From Magnaporthiopsis rhizophila (Eukaryota > Ascomycota > Sordariomycetes > Magnaporthales > Magnaporthaceae): 64,000 bases of DNA. Made by a program: the position numbers and the translations under genes. This document shows positions 1 to 11,700 of the stretch, piece by piece. Numbering within the stretch: position 1 is the first letter of the stretch; the number at the start of each line of letters is the position of its first letter. The notes beneath the pieces were generated by a model. The model was not told the DNA's origin, did not search any database, and was given only the letters and a program-made list of their open reading frames with translations. The stretch is from contig PYSS01000030.1 in the NCBI GenBank assembly GCA_003049465.1, forward strand, positions 62,001 to 126,000, in the 5' to 3' direction.

Positions 1-254
1 ATACAAAAATATTTATTTTTAAATAAATAAAAATAATATTAATTTTGCTGCGGGTTATAATATTTAATTTGGTTTGAAAAGGCAATAAAAATATACCAAA
101 TTTTAATTTAAATAATTACGGATTTATCAAATAATAATTGATAAAAATTAGCGTATAAAATTTAACAAATACAGCCTTTTTTTACGGTATTATTCAATTT
201 TAATATTTATTTTGCTTAGCTTTCGGTTATATATTTATTATTTTATTTATCACG

Positions 255-364
255 GGATTAGACCAAGGCAGTACCCGTTACACCAAAGCAAAAGGGAATA
301 TTGTTATATTTAAGGGTTACGATATATTTGGTCCTTATATAAGGGATAATACTGTGATAATATT
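255..364 (+). repeat. 110-bp direct repeat, copy 1
   Basis: This aligns without gaps to 781-890. Shared anchors are CCAAGGCA, CCGTTACACCAAAGCAAAA and GGTCCTTATATAAGGGATA. The differences are almost all C/T or G/A, as RIP produces. The two copies could be LTR fragments of a small or truncated element, because the sequence before copy 2 reads TGTTAC; the family is unknown. Confidence 0.7.
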
Positions 365-780
365 TCACCCTTATATTGCAATTATTCTTAATTATACAAA
401 TGTATAATTAAGGTTAATCTTTGCACAAGGTTTGCTTTTTGGAGGCGCTGCACAAATAATGCTAGCGCTGTATAAACAAGGTGCTGGTACTGCAAGATAC
501 TAGCACTGGCGCTGCATAAATAAAGCGCTAGCGCTTCGTACATTGAAATGCACGTGCTACAGGATCCAATTATTTAATAAGCTTTTCTGAAAAGCCTCGA
601 TCGGCTTTTCAAATCGCTAAAACCAATTGCCCCCCGCCCTTTGGCAGAAGAAACGCTATAGGTGGTATTCCGTATATGTTGCGCTACCCAGATGCCACGC
701 TACGAACGAAAATTTATGCGCGCAACCGTGCAGGGAATTAAATTTGAGCAATCCAAAATTAGATATAACAAACTGTTACA

Positions 781-890
781 GGATTAAACCAAGGCAATAT
801 CCGTTACACCAAAGCAAAAAGGAACGTTGTTATATCCAAGGGCTACAACGTGCTTGGTCCTTATATAAGGGATAGTACCGTAATATTATT
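781..890 (+). repeat. 110-bp direct repeat, copy 2
   Basis: Second copy of the repeat at 255-364, starting 526 bp after copy 1. This copy keeps more G and C (for example ACGTGCTTGG against ATATATTTGG), so the copies were mutated unequally. Confidence 0.7.
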
Positions 891-3006
891 GGATAATATT
901 GCGGCAAATTCGAAATAACGCCCTGATTTAATTACCGGTTATCCTTTTAATTTTGGGCTGTTTTTTTTAAAAAAGGCATTATTTGATTTATTTCAATAAA
1001 AATAATTTAATAATAATTGCAGTATATAGATCTAATTATTTTTTCCCACTTTAAATTTACCGATTTTATTATAATATTCCTGGCCTGGCCTATTACTTTA
1101 ATTTAGTTAATTTTTTCCCCAAACCAATAATTTAATCCATAAATAGCCACCTTTTTCCAATTCCCCTCAACAAAATGATTCTAATACAGGTTATCCCAAT
1201 TTTATATAATCTTTATAAGCCTGATAATCGTCCTATAATTTGCCGGTTATTAAAGCCCTATACTGGGCCTAAAATTCCAATATTATACTAATTTGCCCGT
1301 TTTAAACTATAACCTTTTTCCAAATTTAATATTTTTTAAAAGCATTTTTTCGATTGGTTATAATTTATTTAAAACCGGAATAAAATGCTAAAAATGCTCC
1401 GGATTTATTTTTTAAAATAAAAATTATACAAAATTATAATCGCCAGTATAATATCGATTTATATACAAAAAGGGTAATTCGGCCCTATACCCCTAATAAT
1501 TTTTTAGCAGTTTTTAAGTTTACCGAAAAATCTTTTAATCCGTATGCATATTTTGGCATAATATAAATTAAAAAGATTTTCCAGGGTTTTTGGCTATACA
1601 AAATTTTGTTTTTGTAAATAATATTTTATAACCGGGTAAAGAATAATTATTTTTTGCTTTAAGCCAAAACCTGTATCCCTAAAATAAAAATAATTTTTTA
1701 GGATTAAAAAACCGCATTAGCGAGTTTTTTTTTTAAATATTTGGAAATTATATATTAATCTTTTTGTACCTGCTAAAATAAAAACGAACCGCCTATTATA
1801 ATTTACAGCTATCAGAACGTTTTATGCAATCCCCTTTTTGCAATTTTTCCAAATAATCCCCTTTTTTGTACTGATTTTAGCATTAATCAAAATCCCGTTA
1901 ACGGTTTCCAAGCACCCAATAAAAGCTTTCTAAACCTTTTAATACCTGCAATTTGGCCAAAAAAAATTAAATAATCCCGATAATATTATAAATGCACAAT
2001 AAAGGTACATTAAAATTTGTAATACCTTATAAAAATACCGGTTTATAATATTGGGGTTACGGCCAAAAAAATAGGCCATGGCCCTAAAAAAAGCGCCTTG
2101 CTTATAAATATACAGGAAAAAGGCAATTTTTTTGCAAAAAGAAACTTTTTTTAAACCTGTAAGCTTTATATTTGTATTTAACTAATCGCAAAAATTTAAA
2201 AAAAAATGGTTTGGTTAATCCGGAAAAGTTTCTGGAAAGCCATTCCGGCCTTTAATCTTTGCCAGTATTGGAAAAAAATATTACCGGAAAAAAACGTTAT
2301 ATATACGGTTCGTAAACCTCCGCCGCAATTAAAAAGGGTATTAATTCCAATGGTATATATAATATGCATGTAAAAAAGGAAAAAAATACGGATTTTGTAT
2401 TGTATTAAAGCTTGGGAAAAAACCAATAAAATAAGCATTGAATAAAGCAAAAAAAAACAAGTTAAACGGTATATTTGGTATCCCTAACAGATAAAAATTA
2501 CGGTTAAAATTAATAAATTGTTTACCTTTATTATATCGATTTGATTTGGATCCCCCTTTTTTATATCTGGCGGCCGGCCTCGAGCCGGATTAAGGGTTAT
2601 ACGTGGTTTATAAAGCTGCAAGTTTACGGAACAGATTAACCTGGTTAAATAGGTATTTTTAGCGGGTTTAGAGCTATATTTATTAGGCTTTTTATTAGGG
2701 CTAGAGAGCCCCTGGCACAGATCCATAAACAGAAAAACAAGCAATTGTTAAAATTAGTATGGAAAAAACAAAAAACAGCTATACCCTGGGACAGGCCCTT
2801 GGTCAAGTTCGGATTCGGTTAGTTTGAACTTTTCCACCGATATATCGGCTGGAAGGAGAATGTAAATCGGCGTATGAATCTGAGCTTAGGATGAATACAT
2901 ATCCGCGCTTGGCGCCAGGTGAGGTGTTTGCCTCCAACTCCGTAATAAGTGGAAAGATTACACAGTGTTAATACCTTGTCTTATATTTACCGGCGTCGTA
3001 TAAACT

Positions 3007-3470
3007 TGTTACGACCACAGCAGGCAGGGGGCAAAAGGGCTGGGGCTAACCCCCAGCAGGATGCCTTTACCCCGCAGTCAGGAAGGCCAGGGGCCGAATA
3101 ACTAAAACCAAGCTAACATAAGGAGTTACGTAACCACAAAGTGATACATTAAGCCCGGGAAATATCAGTAATATTGCTTAACATTTTTGATACTTAAAGG
3201 GGCGGACATATCGACAGTATCACTGGATACCGTATATAAATCAAGCAGATATATAAAGGGAAGGGTCTTTTACAATCTAAATAATTCTTAACTGAAATTT
3301 TGGCATTAATTAATTTAAGTTAGCTCCAAAACACCCCCTTGGGCAAATAATAACAAATAATATTTTTATTAAACTTTAAACCACGTGCAAAGCAACCTTG
3401 CAAAACCAGTACTGCTTAACACCGCCCCTAAATGTTTTATCCTAGGAATAAAAAGCTTATAATTGTAACA
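3007..3470 (+). repeat. 5' LTR of element A
   Basis: 464 bp, TGTTAC...GTAACA. It aligns without gaps to 17285-17748 over the stretches I compared, with differences that are transitions only. The second half of this copy is the more AT-shifted one (for example GCAAAGCAACC against GCAGGGCGATC in the 3' copy). It is flanked on the left by AAACT. Confidence 0.93.
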
Positions 3471-3567
3471 TTTTAACTGATCCTGTTCAGTATTTATCGG
3501 AGGTAACAAATAATAGTAATTATGGCAACCGTAGCTAAAAAAAATCGAGACCGTTACCATCGATAAT

Positions 3568-4420
3568 ATGGATTATAATAATCCTGCTTTAGTTTTGAAA
3601 ACCCTTATTAAAAAATTCGAGAAACTTAAAAAGCAGCCCAAAACTACTCCTATTTATAAGTTTCTTACTCCGGACAAATATAACGGGAAAAAAATAAGCT
3701 TAAAACCTTTTTTATGGAGTGCAAAAGTTATTTTAAATTTTATCAGGACAGTTTCCAAAACGATTATTAAAAAGTGGCTTATACCGCCATTTGTTTTAAC
3801 GGCAAAATCAAAAACTGGTTCGAATCTGCATGGGCTAATTATTTTAAAGGAAATAACAAATTAAGCAAATTTACCAAGCTAATTTTTGCAAACTTTAAAA
3901 AGTTCGGCGAAAAAATTACCAAAATGTTTGGGCAGGTAAATAAAAAACAGGTAACCGAAAAAAAGCTATTTTAGCTATACCAAAAAGGCCTAATATTCAT
4001 TTATACCGCCAAATTCCAGCAATTTATTAATAAATTTAACTGGACGAAAAATACCAAAATATTTTAATTTTACCAGGGATTAAAAAATAATATAAAGGAT
4101 AAGTTGGCTAAAAAAAAGGCCGAAAAATTTCGTTAATTATATTACCAAAACTGTTTATATTAATAACAAACTGTATAAATGATACCTGGAGAAAAAGGTT
4201 TAATAACCCTAGCCAGTATAATAAAATAACAAAACAAACCAAAAAAAGCCAAATAATAATAATCCATTATGTATAAAATGCACTCGGAATTTATAAATTT
4301 ATTTGCAAGGGCTATATATCCCTAATAGCAAAAAAAATAGCACGGGAAACAAAAGCATATTAAATAATAAAATGCCAAAAATGAAGGGTGCTTTAAATGC
4401 GGATAACAAAAGTATATCAA
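3568..4420 (+). pseudogene. gag remnant of element A
   Basis: An open stretch begins at the ATG at 3568 and continues with stops and frame changes. A block at about 3775-3970 translates to residues including NYFKGNN, KLIFANFKKFGE and FGQVNKK. It matches the equivalent reverse-strand block of element B (NYLKGHN, KLIFADFEKFGK, FGQVNKK at about 14090-14260), so it is shared coding sequence and not chance. At 4389-4403 the frame reads CFKCG, the start of a CCHC zinc knuckle as found at the end of gypsy gag. Not functional. Confidence 0.8.
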
Positions 4421-6399
4421 AAAAAAATATCACTAAAAATAGTTTATAATTACCTAATGCATGGAACAGAAAAAAACCCTGTATTTAAAAGTTTTATTTA
4501 GCTGAACCTATTATTTTAATAATAAATGCCCCACGTATAAATCAAATAAGGAAGGATCGGATTGGTATCCCTAATCATAATTAGCTGCTATTTAACAAAT
4601 TGACGGGTTGGATAAAACATTTATAATATCCGAATTTAAAAAATTAAAAAGTTAAAAAATGCTAAAAGCAGCCGATATGCTTATTAATAATAGCGTTAAA
4701 ACCTTACAAAAAAAGCAATGCGCTATTTAGCAAGTTCTGGCGGTATTTAAAGGCTTATTAACCTAAAACAAAATATCGGACATATCGGTTAGGAATAATA
4801 AAAAAAGCCTCGACCAGAAACCGTTAGGATAAATATATTTAACCAAAGGAATGAAAAACGAGGATTTCGAACTGGGCAAATTTTGGGCATTTGCAAAAAA
4901 AAATCCCAAGGAATATAAAAAGTAATGCACGGAAACGATAAGCAAAAAAAAATATATATATTATAACCAGTAATAAGGATAAAATATCCTATTAAAAGGT
5001 TTATACTTATACCTATAAAGTGCCGGTGTACTTATTATTTAAGATATGGCCTAATAATCCGGAAAAATCCGGAAATTGCAAATTATACCGCAAAATACCC
5101 GTAATAAAAAATAACGGCCGGTGCCTAAATTAAGGCCAAAATAACCAAATTGTTACTTATTACGGGAAAAATATATACCAAATACGGTATTAAAAAAACG
5201 ATCCATTTTTATACCAGTAAAATTATATAATTAATAAGGATTATAAAAATTTGGCGGTGGATAACCCGGGGTATGCAGAAATTTTTTGGGCAAAATATTT
5301 ATATTATGCTTACAGTAATTATTTGCCCAAAAAGCTAAAAAATAATTGGTTTTTAATAAAAAGCAGCAAAAAATCCCGAAACCTGCCCAAATAAAAGTGG
5401 CAGCTGCCTAAATAGCAAATTATATTACAAAACTATATTAAAAAATTAGCAATGTTTGTTTTAGCACCCTATTATTTTATAATATGTGTGGCAGGGTTAT
5501 TGCTGTATTATATTTGCAAAAAGCCAAAATACAAATGCCACGCTAAAAAAAAAAGCCAAAAATTGGCAAACAAAACAATTTTACCCCGGTTATCAATATA
5601 AGCCAAAAAATTAGGGTATTTTACCGGAATAAGGGCCCGATATGGATAAAAAAGAAAAAAAACCAAAAAAACCCTAGCAAAAATTACAGCAAGCTATTTA
5701 TTTTATATTAAAAAAATAATTAACTAACAAAAATAATAATTGGTAATAATGGTTAATTGCGGATCCAACAAAAATTATATTGCACCAGGAACATTAATAA
5801 AGTACAGCATACCGGTACGCCGAAAATAATAGCCATACAATTTTGGAATTATAAAAAAAACCAGTTATTTATAATAATAAAATAATCGATTCGGAAATAA
5901 ATCGATTCAGGTTCAAAATTTCGGGAAAATTTTGCAAAATTATCCTAAATATTATAAATATAAAAGGAAAAAACCTAATTCTGGGTTTCCCCTGGTTTAA
6001 AAAGTTTAATCCCCTAATAAACTGGGTTTCGGAGGAAATTTAATAAAAAAAATTATTATTGGAAAACAAAAAAGCCCAATAACCATAAGCCCCGAACTAT
6101 AAAAAATAAAAGCCAAATAGGATTATTATAACGATAGCAAAATTTGGTAATTAACCCTGGCGAATTACACTAACAAATTTGCACCTATCAGGCAATATCG
6201 GCCTTAATAATAAAAAATCCCAAAAATAAAAAACAGGTTATAAAAAAACACACAACCAAAATTATAACCTAAAAAAAAGCACGACCAAGGTTAATAATTA
6301 AAAAGCAAAAATAATAAAGGATCGCAACCAAAATTATAATCAGCCTGATAAATAAGCATGCTAGCACCTAAAAAATGTTCCCGAAAAATACCACCGGTA

Positions 6400-7687
6400 C
6401 TGGAAATTATTCCAGAAAAATTTGGGAACAGGATTTTCGGAACACGGACCATTCGATTATAAAATTAAGCTTAAACCAAAAGTATAATTTAGTTACCAAA
6501 AATTGTACCGGTTAAACCCCAAATAACAAAAGCTGCTGCAAAAATAATTTGCGGAAAACCTGAAACAAAGCATTATCCAACCTTCGGATTTTCCCATAAA
6601 ATATAAAATATTATTTGTCCCCAAAAAAAATGGAAAAAAATGGATATATATCGATTATTATCCGCTAAATAAAATTATAATAAAAGATCAATATCCTTTA
6701 CTTTTTATCGATAAGCTATAAAATAGGCTTGGCAAAGCCAAATAATTTATAATTTTGGATTTATGCAAAATATATAGCTTATTAAGGATTAAAAAAAAAA
6801 CAAATAAAAAACCGCCTTTCGGACCCGGCTGGAAATATACAAATTACTGGTAATAATTTTCGGGCTTATTAATGCACCAGCCATATTCCAGCAAATAATT
6901 AACCATATATTGCAAAAGTGCCTAAATATTTGTGTATTTATTTATTTGAATAATATTCTGATTTTTTCAAAAATGCTGGAAAAATATAAAAAGTATATGT
7001 ATAAAGTTTTGCAAAAATTACAAAATGCAAAGCTTTTAATTAAGCCTAAAAAATGTATGTGGCATATATAAAAAATAATATTTTAAAATATATGGTTATG
7101 CCGGGTTAAATACGGATAAAATTAAAAAAGGTGCAAATAATAAAAAAATAGCCCAAACTAACCAATGTTAAAAAAATACAAAATTTTCTGGATTTTTTAA
7201 ACTTTTATCGGTAATTTATCCGAAATTTCAGCAAAATAATATTTTTATTTATAAATTTTACCAAAAATAACACCCAGTTTTATTGGGGGATACAAAAATA
7301 AAAGGCTTTCGACCTGCTAAAAAAAGCTATAATATAAAAATTAATATTAATTTTACCAAACGCAAACAAACCTTTCAAAATTAAAATTAATGCATTGGAT
7401 TTTGCGATTAGGGCTTAATTTAATTAATAAAACGATAATAAAAAATTGCATCCCTGTATTTTTTTATTATATAAATTTAATAAACCAAAATTAAATTATC
7501 CGATTTATAATAAAAAGCTGATAATTATTATTTGGGCGCTGGAAAAATGGAAAATATATTTGTGCTAAACAAATTATCAGATTATAATCCATACGGATCA
7601 CAAAAATCTGGCACATTTTATTATTTGCCAAATACTAAATAAACAGCAAATTCAATAAAATTAGTTTTTTTAGGATTATAATTTTAG
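6400..7687 (+). pseudogene. pol remnant of element A: reverse transcriptase and start of RNase H
   Basis: Broken but recognisable Ty3/gypsy reverse transcriptase. Readable blocks are VPKKNGKKWIYIDYYPLNK (about 6610-6670), YPLLFIDKL (about 6692-6718), FGLINAPAIFQQIINH (about 6860-6907) and YLNNILIF, which replaces the catalytic YxDD-type YLDDILIYS box (about 6940-6965). RNase H begins near 7350 with FKIKINALDFAIRA, equivalent to the family FxLxVDASDxAIGA block. The frame is cut at 7687 by element B and resumes at 15117. Numerous stops and loss of the second Asp of the active site make it inactive. Confidence 0.85.
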
Positions 7688-8179
7688 TGTTACAAACGGT
7701 TCTCTGCTTTTAGGGTAGGGTATGCTAGGAGAGGCGCTGAGCAATAAGGTTTTCATAAGGTTGCTTGTGCTGGGAACTGGGATAATAATAAAGGTTTCGA
7801 TTGCTTATCCAAAGGGATGCTTTGGAGCTAACTTAGGTTGACTGATGCCAAAGCCTTAATTAAGAATTTATTTAACACAATAGGAACCCTTTGCCTTATA
7901 TACCAGTAACCCTTCCCTATTATATTTGTGCTATATTTGTTATATTTGCCATATTACATAACGAATATATTATTGTGTTATATTTATTATATTTGTTATG
8001 TTATATAACGAATATATCAGATATATTATCCGTGCTTAGGTAAATGCCTGATTATGTGATTTTTTTTTTTTAATTTGGCTTTGGTTATTCGGCCCCTGGC
8101 TTTTATAATTGCGGGGTAAAAGTATTCCGCTGGGGGTTAGCCCCAGCCCTTTTATTTTTTGCCAGTTATAATTATAATA
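7688..8179 (-). repeat. 3' LTR of element B (left end in the window)
   Basis: 492 bp, aligning to 14625-15116. The centre carries a short tandem-like duplication around ATAACGAATATATCA (two spaced copies near 7959 and 8008) that is absent from element A's LTRs and accounts for much of the 28-bp length difference. The outer part, with the palindromic CTGGGGGTTAGCCCCAG, is shared with element A in inverted orientation. Confidence 0.92.
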
Positions 8180-9770
8180 TTAGGTTTTTTTTTTTAGGCC
8201 AAATTTTTTTGGCCAAAATTTGCAGCCCTGTCCTTTTATTAATAATAAGTACCTTTTTTTCCTTATTATTTCCCGTTTTTTTTTTTTTTAACAAAATGTT
8301 CGGTTGGGTGCAAAAGCGTAAATCGATATTATTAATTATCCATTAAAATAATCTTTTTATTTTTTTTTTTTTTTTTTTAATTGAAATGCTTTTTTATTTT
8401 TCCTGCGAGGCTTTTGGTTGTTCCAGGTGCGAGGTTTCCCCCCGAAATTTTTTTTAGTGCGTGAAATATATTTGTTAGGGGCGGTTTTAATGCGATATTT
8501 TTGGTTTTACTCCAAAATAGTTCCGTTTTATTAGTAACCAGTACGCAAAACTGGAGGCCAAGCTGAAAGCTGCCGAAAAAAAGTATTGTACTGTTAAATA
8601 GGAATTGTTTGCTATTAGCGCTTAAATTAAACGCTTTTGCAAACAGAAAAAAATGTGGTTTAAAAAAAAAATACGTGCGATTCGTTGCAGGATTGATAGC
8701 ATTAAAAAATTGGAGCAGGTTAAATAAAAAAAGGCCGAAAAAGCGGTTGTGCAAATTTTTGCCGCGCTTTTAAACCTGTTATTTTCTAATTTTCCTTTTT
8801 TATCTTTTAATTGGAACGGGCTCGGGGTTTATCCGAACTTTAACCTGTTTGCCTTTTTTTAACCGAATAAATTAATAGGCTTTTAACAATTTTTTTAAAT
8901 TGCATAGCGCAATAATAGCGCATTTCGATCCTTATCGAAAAATTTTGGGTTTAATTTTTAGTGTAACTTTTAATATAATAATATTTTGCTATTGCAGCAA
9001 TATGCTATTGGATTAAACCTTTTTATTATTTGCTAATCTTTTTATAATTATTTTTACCGATATTTTTATAAAGTTTTTTGGTAATTTGTAAAGTTTATTT
9101 TTTTTTTTTATATATTATATTTATATTTGTATCCTGCTTATTTAACCAAATATTATTATTTGTAATAATGTATTTTATTATTAAGGATTTTTTTAATTTT
9201 TTATTTTTGGTCCGGGTTAATTTTTATTAATTTTGTGCTTTTCGACCCAAATAATGCCGGTTTTAATAAGGAAATATGAAAAACAGGATAAATTTTTATG
9301 GTTGGCGATAATTAAAATTCGTAATTAATTGGTAAAATTATTTTCCTAATTTTGAACGGTTCAAATTTTTTATAATCCAGCTTATTATTTGGCCGTTTTA
9401 TTTTAATATTGCGGTGCAAAAAATAAATATTATTTCCTTTTTTAAAGGTTGGTTTTTCGAGTTTTTTTTTATTTGTCTGGGTGGATATGCATTTTCGAAA
9501 TTTTTCGAGCTTTTTTTGCAGGTATTTGTATAGTTTGGTTATTTTGGTAATTTATATTTCTGTTATTAAAGCGTTTTTTTTTATTTTAGGTTTTTTGTAT
9601 ACCGTAAATATAAACCTATAATTTGCAAAAAACGGAGTTATTTTTATACTTTTATATACCGAATTATTATAAATAAATTGGGCTATAAGAAATAATTATA
9701 TCCAGTTAATTTGTTTATAATTAATATAATAGTATAAATATTATTTTATGGTTTGGTTTGTCCGTTTTGT

Positions 9771-10112
9771 TTATTTATCCGTTTCGGGATAATAAATTGT
9801 TAATAATGCATATTTTGCTTTAAATTTTGCTATTAAAACCTTCCAAAATTTATTTATAAATAATTTATTTCGATCCGTAATTAATTTGTTGGGTATTTTA
9901 TATTCTAATATTATGTTTTTAATAAAAATATATACTAGTTTTGTAATATTGCTGCTTTTTTTATAAAATAAGAATAGGGCATATTTGGTAAACCTATTTA
10001 TTATTATTAAAATACTGTTATACTGAACATTTGTTAATGGTTTTTTTAATTTAAAAAGCTTAACCATGAAATTTATTGTAATTTTTTGCCATGCTTTGCT
10101 AAACGTTAGCAA
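9771..10112 (-). pseudogene. Integrase core remnant of element B
   Basis: An open minus-strand stretch whose translation contains WQKITINFMVKLFK, IIINRFTKYALFLFYKK and ITDRNKLFINKFWK. These fit the gypsy integrase core pattern (D..T in the first block, DRFSK-like second block, SDRGxxF-like third block). The first catalytic Asp appears as Asn (ITINF where ITxDF is expected) and the stretch is preceded and followed by stops. It is paralogous to 15487-15756 of element A, which keeps ITDF. Confidence 0.85.
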
Positions 10113-10429
10113 GGGTTAAAATAACCCGTAAGGTTTATGCTTATTGGTTTTATTTTTTGTATAATTTTTGCAATCCTTAATTGCTTTTTATATTTTAACG
10201 CGGATTTTTGTAAACCCGTAATATTAATAAAATTTTTTCCAGGTTTTAGCAACCCCCTGGTATTTATTAGTTATTTGGCTATAAATTTGCTGGATTTTTT
10301 CTGGGGTTTAGCTTTTTTGTCGGGTTATTTTGGCCAATGCCCGTTACGCCGGAATCAGGGATCCGTTTGGTTTTTTGGCCAAAATTGCGCGTATTTTTGG
10401 TAATATATCTATCTAATGGTCCGGTTGCC

Positions 10430-11700
10430 GGCTTAAAGCATCCGTTTGGCTATTTTTTGACCTTTTCCTAACCTTAATTCGAAAATTATAATTTTAAAAA
10501 AATTAGCTTTATCGGATTTATTTTTTGTTTAGCATTTAGCTAATGGTAAATTGTGATAGATTTTTATAATTGGTGTATACCATAATTTGGTGGTTAGCTT
10601 TGCATAAATATACCTTTTACTTTTTTAAAGCTTTAATAATAATAAGAAATTTTTTATCGTGGATTTAATAATTTAGCTTTGGTTTATTTAATTTTTGCGA
10701 AAAAAATGCGCAAAAGTGCAACCTTTTTTGATCGTTTCGTTATTTTAGTTATCCTTTAATAGCAAAATCCAATGCATTAATTTTAATTTTAAAGGGTTTT
10801 TCTGGGTCTGGCATTGCCAGTACCGGTGTTTGGATAATAACTTTTTTCAGCAAATTAAAGGCTATTTATTTTTGTATTCTTTAATAAAATTGGGTATTGT
10901 TTTTGGTAAAATCCGTAAATAATATGGCCTTTTTGTTAAAATTTCGGATAAATTTTCGGTAAAAATTCAAAAATCCCAAAAAGCTTTGCATTTTTTTAAT
11001 TATAATAAATATAGGCCAGTTTTTTACCGCCTATATTTTTTTGGGTTTCATCCAAATTTCCCTTTATTTAATAACAAATCCAAAGAAAATTATTTTTAAA
11101 AAGTGCTATATATATTTGTCCGGGTTAACCAAAAGCTTTGTATCCTGCAACTTTTGTAATATTTTGTGCATGTATTATTTATATTTTTCCAATATATTTA
11201 AAAAGATCAAAATATTATCCAGATATGCAAAGGCAAAAATATCGAGATATTTTTATAATACATGGTTAATTATTTGCTAAAATATGGCTGGTGCATTAAT
11301 AAGCCCGAAAATTATTACCAGTAATTTAAAAATTCCAAACTTGGTCCGAAAAGCAGTTTTCCATTTATCCCCCTCCTTAATTTTTAGCAGGTTATAAGCT
11401 TTGCATAAATTTAAGGTTATAAATTATCGGCTTTTTCCAAGTTTATTTTTAAATTTGTTAATTAGGGGTAAAAAATACCAATTTTTTATTATTTTTTAAT
11501 TTAACGGATAATAATCGATATATATCTGTTCCTTTTTGTTTTTTTTGGGAACAAACAAAATTTTATATCCCACAGGGGAATCGAAAGGTTTGGTAAATCC
11601 TTTTCTGATTTTTTCCTTTAGTTATTTTTGTAATAGCTTTTTTTGCCAAGGGTTTAATTAATACAGCTTTTGGTATTTAAATTATACTTCCGGTTTAAGT
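10430..11700 (-). pseudogene. Reverse transcriptase and RNase H remnant of element B
   Basis: Minus-strand translation in several frames gives FGLINAPAIF and YLDNILIF (about 11310-11170, reverse transcriptase palm with one Asp of the YxDD-type box changed to Asn). It also gives KPFKIKINALDFAIKG (about 10820-10755, RNase H start) and a distal block ending DALSR at about 10434, the same motif that element A shows at 15117-15175. Order and spacing match element A. The interrupted frames rule out activity. Confidence 0.83.

Larger units (their letters stand above)
1..3006. other. AT-rich degenerate repeat DNA upstream of element A
   Basis: No gene is supported here. The stretch is strongly AT-rich with poly-A/T tracts and stop codons in all frames, the appearance of RIP-degraded transposon DNA. 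It contains a diverged direct repeat (255-364 and 781-890). A more GC-balanced patch at about 2760-3006 lies just before the 5' LTR of element A and may be the older insertion target. The translated fragments at about 950-2480 are too broken to assign to a transposon family. Confidence 0.6.

Noticed and set aside
950..2480. Possible DNA-transposon (Tc1/pogo-like) remnant
   Set aside because: Vague resemblance of a few residues only; no DDE motif or terminal repeats could be located, so no family is called.
8377..8754. 125-codon minus-strand frame inside element B
   Set aside because: Phe/Leu/Asn/Lys-rich translation of RIP-altered DNA near the element's 3' end with no domain; not a gene.
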